Source of the DNA: Neobacillus cucumis
GTDB lineage: Bacteria; Bacillota; Bacilli; Bacillales; Cytobacillaceae
Length of the DNA: 41,851 nucleotides
Direction: 5' to 3'
Assembly (NCBI RefSeq): GCF_002860255.1
Contig: NZ_PGVE01000109.1
Coordinates: 1 to 41,851, forward strand
The notes under the pieces were generated by a model. That model was not told where the DNA came from and did not search any database. It saw nothing but the letters and a program-made list of their open reading frames with translations. A program made the translations under genes and the position numbers. Shown in pieces: positions 25,094 to 33,201 of this stretch (its first letter is position 1; every line of letters begins with the position of its first letter).

Positions 25094-25888
25094 ATGATAA
25101 AAGCGATATTTTTCGATTTAGATGACACACTTCTTTGGGATCAAAAGAGTGTGAAGGAGGCCTTTACAGCTACATGCAAAGTGGCCGAGGAACGATATGG
25201 AGTAGATGCTGAAAAATTAGAAGAAGCGGTTCGGGAAGCAGCGAGGACCATTTATTCCTCTTATGAATTTTATTCCTTTACTCAAATGATAGGGATTAAT
25301 CCGTTTGAAGGATTATGGGGGAACTTTTCTGATGAAAATCTTGAGGATTTTAAAAAAATGAACGTAACCGTACCTAGCTACAGAAAAGATGCCTGGACTG
25401 CTGGTTTAAAGAAAATGGGCATCGATGATCCTGATTTCGGCTATGAGTTAGCAGAGCGTTTCCCACAGGAGCGAAGAAAGAGCCCGTTTGTTTACGAAGA
25501 AACATTCGACATTCTAGACTCTTTAAAGGGACAATATCAGCTTCTTCTATTAACCAATGGTTCACCTGAACTGCAAAATACAAAATTAGAAATCACACCA
25601 GAACTTGTTCCTTATTTTGACCAAATCGTCATCTCCGGTGATTTTGGAAGAGGAAAGCCTGATCCGTCCATCTTTGAACATGCACTGTCCCTTATGGAAT
25701 TGCAGAAAGATGAAGTCATTATGGTTGGAGATAATCTGATGACAGATGTTTTAGGTGCAAACCGTGCCGGAATCAAAACCGTTTGGATTAACCGTCATGA
25801 AAAAGAGAGAAATGAAGTCATTCCTACCTATGAAATTAAGCATTTGGAAGAGCTTTTTCCAATCTTAGCGGAGCTAAAGGAAAAATAA
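25094..25888 (+). CDS. HAD-family phosphatase, YsaA-like
   Basis: 264 residues, HAD subfamily IA. Motif I FFDLDDTLLW (nucleophile Asp9, acid Asp11), motif II LLTNGS, motif III Lys in GRGKPDPSIF, motif IV MVGDNLMTDV. The helical cap lies between residues 15 and 125. Family members remove phosphate from small metabolites; the B. subtilis relative YsaA has been linked to phosphoserine, which I cannot confirm here. Ribosome site AGAGGAG precedes the ATG. Monocistronic. Confidence 0.88.
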   Translation: MIKAIFFDLDDTLLWDQKSVKEAFTATCKVAEERYGVDAEKLEEAVREAARTIYSSYEFYSFTQMIGINPFEGLWGNFSDENLEDFKKMNVTVPSYRKDAWTAGLKKMGIDDPDFGYELAERFPQERRKSPFVYEETFDILDSLKGQYQLLLLTNGSPELQNTKLEITPELVPYFDQIVISGDFGRGKPDPSIFEHALSLMELQKDEVIMVGDNLMTDVLGANRAGIKTVWINRHEKERNEVIPTYEIKHLEELFPILAELKEK

Positions 25889-25953
25889 ACCATCTATAAT
25901 TTGTGAATTTTTTTCTGCGGCTATTTTTGCTGACACTATAAATAATTAATCAG

Positions 25954-25980
25954 CATCTCCACTTTGTGGGGATGTTTTTT
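25954..25980 (+). terminator. Terminator after the HAD gene
   Basis: CATCTCCA / TGGGGATG (one G-U) and six T. Confidence 0.85.
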
Positions 25981-26076
25981 ATATAGAAAAAACAAATGTG
26001 CGGAAGGATTTATTTATTCGCCCTAATAATCCATTATAATAATAGTTACTAAGTTTTTGACATGAGGTGTTTATGA

Positions 26077-26955
26077 TTGGAATTACGACAACTTAAATTA
26101 TTTTCTGAAGTAGCGAAGTATAAAAGTATTACAAAAGCTGCCGAGACCATGCATTTGTCACAGCCCGCTCTGAGCAAGTCCATCATGGCATTGGAGGAAG
26201 AACTGGGCATGACGTTAATCATACGTTCCAATAAAACGAGCGATTTAACAGATGCCGGAAAAATTGTGCTGGAATATGCCCAAAAGATGAATGGTCTTTT
26301 AGATGAAATGAAAACTACTCTAAACGATATGACCAATTTAACTAGAGGGCAAATTAATATTGGACTGCCGCCGTTTATTGGAAGTTTATTTTTTCCAAGG
26401 GTGATGGCGAAGTTTCATCACAGTTTCCCTAATATCGAACTTAATATTACGGAATATGGCGGTGCAAGGGTTGTTAAAAGTGTGGAGGAAGGAGAGTTCG
26501 AATTAGGTGTTGCCGTCCTGCCAATTGATGAACAGCAGTTTGATATTTACCCTATCGTTGAAGAGGAAATGAAGCTGTTGGTTTACCAAGACCACCGTTT
26601 AGCTATGAGAAAAAAGGTCGATATGGAAGAACTAAGAGATGAAGAATTTATTTTCTACCATGAAGAGTTTGCCCTTAATCAAATCATGAGGAACCACTGT
26701 ATCGCGGCAGGATTTGAACCAAAAATCTTGTTTAAAAGCTCCCAATGGGATTTGATGGCAGAGATGGTGGCGGCAAATCTTGGTATCACGATCCTTCCGC
26801 ATTCTATTTGCAATCGGGTTTTTAACAATGAGATTGAAGTTATTGACCTAAAGCAAAAAATTTTGTGGCGATTGGCAGTGCTTACAAAAAAAGACAGATA
26901 TATCTCAAATGCAGGCAGGACCTTTATTGATTTTATTTTGAAGGATCCATTATAA
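26077..26955 (+). CDS. cidR: LysR-type regulator CidR
   Basis: 292 residues. N-terminal winged helix (about 1-60; SITKAAETMHLSQPALSKSI), then a two-lobed ligand domain. It precedes cidA and cidB in the same order as B. subtilis ywbI-ywbH-ywbG, where the regulator responds to carbon overflow (acetate or pyruvate) and activates cidAB. The start is TTG 26077, seven bases after GAGGTG; the ATG at 26073 is out of frame. A terminator separates it from cidA. Confidence 0.88.
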   Translation: MELRQLKLFSEVAKYKSITKAAETMHLSQPALSKSIMALEEELGMTLIIRSNKTSDLTDAGKIVLEYAQKMNGLLDEMKTTLNDMTNLTRGQINIGLPPFIGSLFFPRVMAKFHHSFPNIELNITEYGGARVVKSVEEGEFELGVAVLPIDEQQFDIYPIVEEEMKLLVYQDHRLAMRKKVDMEELRDEEFIFYHEEFALNQIMRNHCIAAGFEPKILFKSSQWDLMAEMVAANLGITILPHSICNRVFNNEIEVIDLKQKILWRLAVLTKKDRYISNAGRTFIDFILKDPL

Positions 26956-27043
26956 CTTTTAGTTATAGAAATGATTCTTAATATGTATTTTACGAATGAT
27001 AATTAAGAGCGTAGGATTACTCTATAGTTAATTTCGTAAAGCC

Positions 27044-27068
27044 AAAAGGAGATTATTTCTCCTTTTTT
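27044..27068 (+). terminator. Intrinsic terminator just upstream of cidA
   Basis: AAAAGGAGA / TCTCCTTTT around TTATT, followed by TTTAT. It ends about six bases before the cidA ribosome site, so cidA transcripts starting upstream must pass it. Confidence 0.75.
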
Positions 27069-27088
27069 ATATAGAAAGGATCATGACG

Positions 27089-27457
27089 ATGAGACTGGGA
27101 GTAATTGTAATACAAGTATTATTTTTGCATGTTTTTTTATTTTTAGGAGCTGCTATTAAAGAAGTGTTTCCACTTCCCATTCCGGCTTCGATGTTTGGTT
27201 TATTCCTGCTGTTTCTTGCACTCTTTTTTAAAATTATCAAGCTGGAGTGGGTAGAAAAAGGGGCCAACTGGTTATTAGCCGAGTTGTTACTGTTTTTTAT
27301 CCCATCAGCAGTAGGGATTGTGAATTATGATGAGATTTTAAGCTTACAAGGAGCCGAGATTGTCGGGTTAATTGGGATTAGTACAATTATAGTCATGGGA
27401 ATGACAGCCGTTACGGCTGAAAAAATAAGTGGACGGAAAAGGAGTGAACAGCATTGA
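27089..27457 (+). CDS. cidA: Holin-like membrane protein CidA
   Basis: 122 residues from ATG 27089, which is eight bases after AAAGGA; an in-frame ATG at 27083 is too close to that site. Four hydrophobic helices and a charged tail fit the CidA/LrgA family: PIPASMFGLFLLFL is the characteristic first conserved segment and ELLLFFIPSAVGIVNY the second. The family controls murein hydrolase activity and, in Bacillus, overflow metabolite export. Its frame overlaps cidB. Confidence 0.92.
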   Translation: MRLGVIVIQVLFLHVFLFLGAAIKEVFPLPIPASMFGLFLLFLALFFKIIKLEWVEKGANWLLAELLLFFIPSAVGIVNYDEILSLQGAEIVGLIGISTIIVMGMTAVTAEKISGRKRSEQH

Positions 27458-28149
27458 TGATGATGGTATTTACCATAGCGACGTATCTTCTCTATCGTTT
27501 TTCAAAAATGGCTTATAGTAAATGGAGTATGCCGTTTTTTCATCCATTGCTGCTATCACCGATTTTGTTAATTGTTCTAATTTCCGTTACTCATGTTTCT
27601 GCAAATCAATACTTGCATGCATCAAAGTGGCTGACCCATTTACTTGGACCGGCGACGGTTGCCTTTGCCGTCCCAATTTATAAAAACTTAGCTGTGATTA
27701 AAAAATACATTGGGACCATACTTGTTAGTATCACCTTTGGTACCCTGGTAGCGATTTTTTCCACCTATGGGTTATCTAAATTGTTCCATCTAAATAATGA
27801 TTTCCTAATTTCCATTTTACCAAGGTCCATTACGACTCCTATAGCGATTGAGGTTTCGAAGGAAATTGGTGGTCTGCCAACATTAACAACGGTCTTTGTC
27901 ATTATAACAGGGATTGTTGGCGGGATCGTCGGTCCTTCGGTCATTAAAGGACTGTCGATAAAAACACCAATAGCCAGAGGTCTCGCTTTGGGTATGGGAG
28001 CCCATGGTGTTGGGACGAACAAAGCTATGGAGTACGGGAAGCAAGAAGCAACCTTTTCATCCTTAGCGATGATTTTTGCAGCATTAATTACTTTAGTTTG
28101 GGGCGCGCTATTAATTCCTTCTTTAATGAATTTCCATCATATTTTATAG
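27454..28149 (+). CDS. cidB: CidB/LrgB-family membrane protein
   Basis: 231 residues, about six to seven membrane helices. Family motifs LLGPATVAFAVPIYKN, SITTPIA and GMGAHGVGTNKA are all present. It works with CidA; LrgB/CidB proteins are now linked to pyruvate or acetate transport as well as autolysis. TTG 27454 overlaps the cidA stop by four bases; ATG 27457, with a one-base overlap, is equally possible. Both share AAAGGAG inside the end of cidA, so translation is likely coupled. Confidence 0.92.
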   Translation: MMMMVFTIATYLLYRFSKMAYSKWSMPFFHPLLLSPILLIVLISVTHVSANQYLHASKWLTHLLGPATVAFAVPIYKNLAVIKKYIGTILVSITFGTLVAIFSTYGLSKLFHLNNDFLISILPRSITTPIAIEVSKEIGGLPTLTTVFVIITGIVGGIVGPSVIKGLSIKTPIARGLALGMGAHGVGTNKAMEYGKQEATFSSLAMIFAALITLVWGALLIPSLMNFHHIL

Positions 28150-28162
28150 AAAACACAAATGG

Positions 28163-28197
28163 CCGTCATTTCTGATAATGACGGTTTTATTTTTTAA
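28163..28197 (+). terminator. Terminator of cidAB
   Basis: CCGTCATT / AATGACGG with loop TCTGAT and a T-rich tail. Confidence 0.85.
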
Positions 28198-28314
28198 TAT
28201 CCAGTCATGCGGGATATCGTTAAAATTAATTATAACTAATGGGATTTTTAAGGGCTAAAGAAAAAGGTGAAAACATACAATGAAGGGGTTGTTCTTTTAG
28301 GGGGAGGAAGATCA

Positions 28315-28482
28315 ATGCTCCGAAATGTGATTGTTGTCAGGGATAATGAGGAAAGCGTCAAGAATGCCATCAGAGAGATATTACGGTCTAGGTATAAGGG
28401 GCATGAGGTCGCACTCGATTTAACAAGAATTACGGATAAAGAGAGAAAAAGAGAAATTATGAAAAAACTTACGAGTTTCTAA
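28315..28482 (+). CDS. Small hypothetical protein, 55 aa
   Basis: Reads MLRNVIVVRDNEESVKNAIRE and is charged throughout with one predicted beta strand and two helices. GGGGGAGG lies about eight bases before ATG 28315 and fixes this start; an in-frame GTG at 28267 has no ribosome site. I do not recognise the family. Own terminator follows. Confidence 0.6.
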   Translation: MLRNVIVVRDNEESVKNAIREILRSRYKGHEVALDLTRITDKERKREIMKKLTSF

Positions 28483-28490
28483 TATACGAG

Positions 28491-28511
28491 AGGCAAAGAG
28501 ATGCCTTTTTT
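28491..28511 (+). terminator. Short terminator
   Basis: AGGCA / TGCCT stem with loop AAAGAGA and seven T. Weak stem but good T run. Confidence 0.6.
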
Positions 28512-28568
28512 TATTGCAAAAAAAGGGGAACGAGTGTTATGAGTACTCATTTCCCCGATAGTAAATAT

Positions 28569-29372
28569 TTAGTCTAATAAGCCTAAGAGACGGCGAACTG
28601 CATATGCAAATCCGTCTTCGTCATTGCTTTTAGTTATAACATCTGCCGCCTGTTGTACCTGCATGGGGGCATTCGCCATTGCTACGGCTGTGGTCGCTAC
28701 TTCAAATTGAGCGATATCATTGCCGCCGTCACCAAAAGCAATAATCTCATCAAAGTTAAGGTTCATCATTTCTTGGTAACGTAATAATGCCTTCCCTTTA
28801 TGGGCCTCATTTGAAGTGATTTCCACATTATTTGGATGCGAGGACGCCATGGAAATAGGGAATTTTCCGTCTAATGCTTTTTTTACTTCGTCAATTTTCT
28901 CTAATTGGTCAGGGTGAACGAGAGCAATTAGTTTGTAAATTTTTAAATCTTCTATTTCGAGAATTTGATCATAGTTGAATTCATGAAATAGTTGGTCAAG
29001 TTCTTGTCTGCTTTTGTCATGCAATGGTGGCAAAGTCGAAGGTAAGCCTCCATGGTTGGTGTATACAAGGATACCTACATTCATTTCTTTTAAAATAGAA
29101 AAAATGTCTTTATACACATCGATTGATAAGGTAGCTTCAAATAGAAGCTCTCTATCTGCTGAGAATAATACAGAGCCATTGATGCAAAAAATGGGCATCT
29201 TCATCTTCTTGACCGCTTCTAATTTAATTACGTCCGCAAACGCACGGCCAGTGTTTAATATCAAACAATGACCTTGTGCTTGTAGTTCGTTTAAAACTTT
29301 CACACTCTCTTCGGTAATTTCATGCGAAGAATTTAATAACGTACCGTCTAAATCAATTGAAATACATTTCAT
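28569..29372 (-). CDS. Cof-type HAD hydrolase
   Basis: 267 residues, HAD subfamily IIB. Motif I SIDLDGTLLN (Asp7, Asp9), motif II LNTGRAF, Lys in HKGKALLRY, motif IV FGDGGNDI. The alpha/beta cap lies at about 85-185. Such enzymes dephosphorylate sugar phosphates or nucleotides, often loosely. AAAGG lies five bases before the ATG. It runs divergent from the lyase gene with about 170 bases of shared promoter region, in which I see no clear operator. Confidence 0.9.
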   Translation of the reverse strand: MKCISIDLDGTLLNSSHEITEESVKVLNELQAQGHCLILNTGRAFADVIKLEAVKKMKMPIFCINGSVLFSADRELLFEATLSIDVYKDIFSILKEMNVGILVYTNHGGLPSTLPPLHDKSRQELDQLFHEFNYDQILEIEDLKIYKLIALVHPDQLEKIDEVKKALDGKFPISMASSHPNNVEITSNEAHKGKALLRYQEMMNLNFDEIIAFGDGGNDIAQFEVATTAVAMANAPMQVQQAADVITKSNDEDGFAYAVRRLLGLLD

Positions 29373-29545
29373 GGGTGCCTTTTAGTCCTTTCCACTATAC
29401 ATAAAATTACTATATCAGATTTAAATTAGCGCTGCCATGATTACCTACAGTGATTTTTTAATTAAAGGGTTTTAAGAAAATTTTTTTAATAGTATGATGA
29501 GTGAGGGATTAATGGTTAAAAGGTTTTTAGAAGGAGCGGCTAACA

Positions 29546-30658
29546 TTGAACGAGTGTATGAGTTTATTAAAGGCTTTTAAACAAACAGAGTATCGATTAG
29601 GCGGGCACGGCCCGAGAGATCTTCAAATGTTAAAAAGGGCATTAATGGACCTTGATGATCAGCTAGAGAGTGATATGTACGGGAAAGGGCAGGTAATGGA
29701 AGATTTTGAAACAAAAATGGCCCATTATCTTGGAAAAGAAGCTGCTGTGTTTTTTCCGAGTGGAACGATGGCCCAGCAAATCGCTTTGCGGATTTGGTGT
29801 GATCAAAAAGGAATTAAAAAGGTGGCCTATCATCCATTATGTCATTTAGAAATCCATGAAGAAGACGGATTAAAAGAATTGCACCACATTCATCCGATTT
29901 TACTTGCTGAAGAAGACCGAGTTATTCAGTTAGAAGATGTCATGGGGTTAAAGGAAGAAATCGCGTGCTTATTACTGGAATTACCGCAGCGGGAAATAGG
30001 CGGGCAACTGCAGGAATATCAAACTTTAAAAGCCATTTCAGCCTATTGTCGTGAAAAGGGGATTAAACTGCATTTAGATGGTGCCCGGCTGTTTGAGATT
30101 TTGCCCTATTATCAAAAGTCAGCTAAGGAAATAGCGGAACTCTTTGATAGTGTTTATGTATCCGTTTATAAAGGGCTAGGCGGAATTGCTGGAGCAATTC
30201 TTGCAGAGGACAAGGAATTTACAAAGAAATCAAAAGTATGGAAAAGGCGCCATGGCGGTGATTTAATCAGCCTCTATCCTTATATTCTTAGTGCGGACTA
30301 TTATTTTGAGAAGCGAGTCGGAAAAATGCAACAGTATTTTGGAGAAGCGAAAGAACTAGCGGGCTTCTTTAATCAATGTCATTCGGTTTATACCACTCCT
30401 TTGGAACCAGTCTCTAATATGTTCCACGTCCATTTAGATCTATCAAAAGAGGAATTGGAACCAATTTTAGTTGAACTTATTCAAGAAACTGGTATTGGCT
30501 TTAGCAGTTATCTCAAAGAACTAAACAGCAGGGCATGTTACTTTGAATTAGGAATTGGCGATATGTTTGCTAAAATTCCAAAAGACAAACTAAAGAACGC
30601 CTTTGCCTTACTAGATAAAAAACTAAAGGAATTTAACACTAAAAACAGTGTGGAGTAG
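29546..30658 (+). CDS. PLP-dependent threonine aldolase/beta-eliminating lyase family enzyme
   Basis: 370 residues, fold type I PLP enzyme. FFPSGTMAQQIAL is the phosphate-binding region, HLDGARLFE carries the Asp that binds the pyridine nitrogen, and Lys209 in SVYKGLGG is the Schiff-base lysine. Family members split L-threonine or related beta-hydroxy amino acids to glycine and an aldehyde; the sequence is divergent from classical LtaE, so the substrate is open. TTG 29546 follows AAGGAG by about nine bases. Single gene. Confidence 0.85.
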   Translation: MNECMSLLKAFKQTEYRLGGHGPRDLQMLKRALMDLDDQLESDMYGKGQVMEDFETKMAHYLGKEAAVFFPSGTMAQQIALRIWCDQKGIKKVAYHPLCHLEIHEEDGLKELHHIHPILLAEEDRVIQLEDVMGLKEEIACLLLELPQREIGGQLQEYQTLKAISAYCREKGIKLHLDGARLFEILPYYQKSAKEIAELFDSVYVSVYKGLGGIAGAILAEDKEFTKKSKVWKRRHGGDLISLYPYILSADYYFEKRVGKMQQYFGEAKELAGFFNQCHSVYTTPLEPVSNMFHVHLDLSKEELEPILVELIQETGIGFSSYLKELNSRACYFELGIGDMFAKIPKDKLKNAFALLDKKLKEFNTKNSVE

Positions 30659-30662
30659 TGCA

Positions 30663-30684
30663 AAATGGTGACAGGCACCATTTT
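30663..30684. repeat. Dispersed palindrome, copy 2
   Basis: AAATGGTG-ACAGG-CACCATTTT. Reverse complement of the 16918-16936 element with one changed loop base. It sits right behind the lyase stop codon and, followed by T, may also help terminate. Confidence 0.7.
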
Positions 30685-30696
30685 TACTATAAAGAG

Positions 30697-30730
30697 AAAG
30701 GCAAGCTTCTTTATATGAAGCTTGCCCTTT
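30697..30730. terminator. Terminator between convergent genes
   Basis: AAAGGCAAGCTTC / GAAGCTTGCCCTTT around TTTATAT. Probably serves both the lyase gene and yabR. Confidence 0.8.
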
Positions 30731-30763
30731 GATTTATATGAGATTTATTAGCAGGTGCGAAGC

Positions 30764-31204
30764 TTAGCCGCGTCTGCCGCCTCGGCCGCCGCGTTTTGTT
30801 TCGGTGTTGCGTTTGAGGCTTGATAAATTCTCTTCACTAGACTTTAAGAACTTAGCCATTTTGTCTTCAAAGCTTTCCTTTGGTTTGAAGTTTCCTTTTG
30901 GACGGAAGTCTTTTGAACGGCTATCCCCTCTGCCCTGACGTTGTGGGCGTTGAGTTGTTTGTCCTTCAGGACGATCGATTGCTTTTTTAATGGATAAGGC
31001 AGTTTTTCCGTCTTTCTCACTAATTACTTTTACTTCCACTACATCGCCAATCTTAAGATGATCGTTAACATCCTTTACATAGCTATCTGCAACCTCACTA
31101 ATATGCACTAATCCAGTCGTGCCTCCTGGCAATTCCACAAATGCTCCAAAATTAGTGATACCGGTTACTTTACCTTGTACTTTACTGCCTACTTCAACTG
31201 ACAT
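30764..31204 (-). CDS. yabR: S1-domain RNA-binding protein YabR
   Basis: 146 residues from the ATG at 31204 (MSVEVGSKVQGKV), as in B. subtilis YabR; the upstream in-frame ATG would add a non-homologous 12-residue leader. Residues 1-70 are an S1 OB fold (GKVTGITNFGAFVELPGG, GLVHISEVAD). The rest is basic and unstructured, ending in an RG-rich tail (KRGGRGGRRG). By homology it binds RNA or ribosomes. It is usually near divIC in Bacillus, so its neighbourhood here is different. Confidence 0.93.
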   Translation of the reverse strand: MSVEVGSKVQGKVTGITNFGAFVELPGGTTGLVHISEVADSYVKDVNDHLKIGDVVEVKVISEKDGKTALSIKKAIDRPEGQTTQRPQRQGRGDSRSKDFRPKGNFKPKESFEDKMAKFLKSSEENLSSLKRNTETKRGGRGGRRG

Positions 31205-31448
31205 AAAAATATGTTTCCCCCTCATAAATGTTAAAGACACTTTATTATATCAAAAACTTGAGAAAAATAACATAAACTCTATCTCTTCTATTTTGCCAAT
31301 TCATCCCTAGTTTGTAACAGTGTATCAAAAAATAGATTGACAACTCTGTTCTTACCTCACAGATCATTCCTATTATCACGTAAAAGGTTCACAGGAATGT
31401 AACAACTATACTAAAATACATGGGAAGCCACGGAAATAATAGTAGTGT
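31205..31448. other. Intergenic region upstream of yabR
   Basis: About 240 bases; A+T rich, holding the yabR promoter on the minus strand. TATACT at 31407-31412 could be a plus-strand -10, but no well-spaced -35 is seen. No gene found. Confidence 0.4.
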
Positions 31449-31623
31449 AATGAAATGCAATGAACCAAGCATATTCCGATTAGGGGAGTATTTCTACCAA
31501 GGAGGTGGAATTGGTTCACTGAAAATTGAAAGATCAATTGCCGGTAGAAAGGAGGACCATTATTTTATAAACCCGGTTAAAAATCGGAATTAGTGTTGGA
31601 GACGAATTGTTTTGCATTTCATT
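31449..31623 (+). ncRNA. Candidate structured RNA (nested inverted repeats)
   Basis: Three perfect stems are nested in order: AATGAAATGCAA (31449-31460) with 31612-31623, 12 bp; ATTCCGATT (31473-31481) with 31582-31590, 9 bp; TTTCTACC (31491-31498) with 31543-31550, 8 bp. A fourth, AATTG/CAATT, lies inside. They make one rod of about 175 nt with bulges. GGA occurs repeatedly in the unpaired parts (GGGGA, AGGAGGTGGAA, AGGAGGA, TGGAGA). No open frame fills it. Plus strand is assigned because a terminator lies downstream at 31831-31862. Shape recalls 6S RNA, but I do not recognise the sequence; a small palindromic mobile element is the alternative. Confidence 0.45.
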
Positions 31624-31626
31624 TTC

Positions 31627-31675
31627 ATTATGGCGGGAGCTGAGCACAGCTAGAATAATAAGTTTTCGTCATAAT
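31627..31675 (+). other. Second hairpin following the rod
   Basis: ATTATGGCG (31627-31635) pairs with CGTCATAAT (31667-31675), 9 bp with one G-U, enclosing an inner AGCTG/CAGCT hairpin with loop AGCA. A further stem GCTGTTTA/TAAACAGC is at 31747-31782. Confidence 0.5.
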
Positions 31676-31830
31676 AGCAAAACGTTATGTCTTAAAGGTA
31701 GTTATGTTGCTTGCCATAGAAACTGACAAACAAACTTTATCAGATGGCTGTTTATCCAATGGTTTGCCTCTTCTTAAACAGCATAAATGTATGAAAAAGG
31801 GAGATGCCAATGAAATAATTACAATAACAG

Positions 31831-31862
31831 GCGGGTCTGCCGAATTGCTGACTCGCTTTTTC
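31831..31862 (+). terminator. Intrinsic terminator ending the gene-free segment
   Basis: GCGGGTC / GACTCGC (7 bp with one G-U) and six T. No protein gene precedes it for 630 bases, which implies a non-coding transcript. Confidence 0.7.
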
Positions 31863-31946
31863 CATTGGTTTTGTAATGATTTTCACTGATATAACGTATA
31901 AGTAGTATGAAGATCAAATCACTTTTATTGGAAAGGGGAAGTGTTT

Positions 31947-32600
31947 TTGACGAATCCATACGGACCATACAATATTTATAGCTACTTTATAGGTACTAAC
32001 CCTCCAACCTCCATAAATCCTAATCCAATTTTTCCTAAAATAAAAAAAAACGCTTTTCTTAGTCCATTCACCTTTGTTGTTGGAGATGTGACGATCCTTG
32101 ATAACACCTACATCGCCCCTTTTGTAAGTATACGTGCTGACGAGGGGACCCCTTTTTATATTGAAAGTGATTGTAATTTACAGGACGGCGTCATCCTGCA
32201 CGGTTTAAAAAACAAATATGTCGAAGTGAATGGAAAAAACTACTCTATTTATCTTGGCAAAAGGGTTTCATGTGCCCATGGTTCGCTGATTCATGGGCCT
32301 TGTGAGATTGGTCAAGATGTATTTATAGGGTTTAAAGCGACTGTATATAACGCATTTGTGGGAGCAGGATGCTTCATTTCCACGGATGCGGTTGTTACAG
32401 GCGGGGTAACACTAAAGCCGAATAGCTTTGTACCACCCGGTGCCCACATTGATACACAAGCAAAAGCAAATAGACTAGTTAAGGTGCCTAAAAATGAAGA
32501 AGAATTTGCAAAAGAGGTACAAAGGGTGAACCAAGAGTTTCCATCGGCCTATTCCGTGCTATTCGGTAAAACCAAGTGTTCTTGTGGGTTAAGGTATTGA
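31947..32600 (+). CDS. Gamma-class carbonic anhydrase-like protein
   Basis: 217 residues, left-handed beta-helix of hexapeptide repeats. Hydrates CO2 to bicarbonate if active. The three metal histidines are present: His85 in VILHG, His111 in CAHGS and His116 in IHGP, with the five-residue spacing of the last two as in Methanosarcina Cam. The N-terminal 40 residues are Asn/Pro rich (TNPYGPYNIYSYF) and specific to this group. TTG 31947 follows AAAGGGG by eight bases; GTG 31941 is too close. A CxC pair ends the protein (CSCG). No signal peptide. Confidence 0.88.
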   Translation: MTNPYGPYNIYSYFIGTNPPTSINPNPIFPKIKKNAFLSPFTFVVGDVTILDNTYIAPFVSIRADEGTPFYIESDCNLQDGVILHGLKNKYVEVNGKNYSIYLGKRVSCAHGSLIHGPCEIGQDVFIGFKATVYNAFVGAGCFISTDAVVTGGVTLKPNSFVPPGAHIDTQAKANRLVKVPKNEEEFAKEVQRVNQEFPSAYSVLFGKTKCSCGLRY

Positions 32601-32726
32601 TTCTGAAGTCTTATCCTGAATATTTCTTGTCAAACCTTTAGATTTTCTAGAGGTTTTTTAGCATACATAAAAAGAATGAACAGAATGATTCCGAACATAA
32701 TAAATAACGAAAAGGAGGCGAGTGCT

Positions 32727-32867
32727 ATGGATGGAAAATATAATACGAATGATGACGCCAATGTGGAACTAAAAAACGCACTTAGAAATAGCCCACCAAA
32801 GAAAAACCCTTTCATGAGTGAGGCAGAGTATAAATTAAAGATTCTTGGGTGGGGCAAGAAAAAATAA
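32727..32867 (+). CDS. Small hypothetical protein, 46 aa
   Basis: Begins MDGKYNTNDDANVELKNALR and ends in a basic KKK tail; middle SPPKKNPFMSEAEYKLK. AAAGGAGG lies eight bases before ATG 32727, a strong translation signal. It is soluble and charged. I do not recognise the family. The next short ORF follows 40 bases later, probably on the same transcript. Confidence 0.6.
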   Translation: MDGKYNTNDDANVELKNALRNSPPKKNPFMSEAEYKLKILGWGKKK

Positions 32868-32907
32868 GTAAACCAGGAAGGCTAAATCTCGGCTTGGAGG
32901 TGAAGAA

Positions 32908-33051
32908 ATGCCAAGAAACAATCCAGTTGAGTATACAGGCAGAGTCCTAGATCAAAGAAATGATCTTACTGGTCCTAATGACGGAAAGGCTGATTATCCT
33001 GAACGGCCAAAAAATGTTCCAATTCAAGACCCAAATAATAAAGATAAATAA
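32908..33051 (+). CDS. Small hypothetical protein, 47 aa
   Basis: Begins MPRNNPVEYTGRVLDQRNDL, rich in Asn, Asp and Pro, with no hydrophobic segment; likely disordered. GGAGGTG sits seven bases before ATG 32908. Composition recalls small spore-associated proteins, but this is only a resemblance. A terminator-like hairpin follows directly. Confidence 0.6.
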   Translation: MPRNNPVEYTGRVLDQRNDLTGPNDGKADYPERPKNVPIQDPNNKDK

Positions 33052-33057
33052 TGATAG

Positions 33058-33084
33058 AAGGCTGCCATTGCGGCAGTCTTTTAT
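33058..33084 (+). terminator. Terminator after the small ORFs
   Basis: AAGGCTGCC / GGCAGTCTT, 9 bp with one G-U, loop ATTGC, then TTATCTTT. Confidence 0.7.
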
Positions 33085-33201
33085 CTTTCAAAAAAAACGA
33101 CTGTCATTATTGATTTAGCATAACCTAAGCATATATATTTGTTTCCCTTATATCAATTGTTACTATAGAAATGAATCTTCAAAATGAAAGGAATCTTTGA
33201 T

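Noticed and set aside
31704..31889. 61-codon open frame before the carbonic anhydrase gene
   Set aside because: It runs through the intrinsic terminator at 31831-31862, has no ribosome site and no familiar sequence.
32630..32857. 75-codon minus-strand frame with hydrophobic segments
   Set aside because: It is antisense to the well-supported 46-codon ORF and lacks a ribosome site; hydrophobicity follows from the opposite strand's charged codons.
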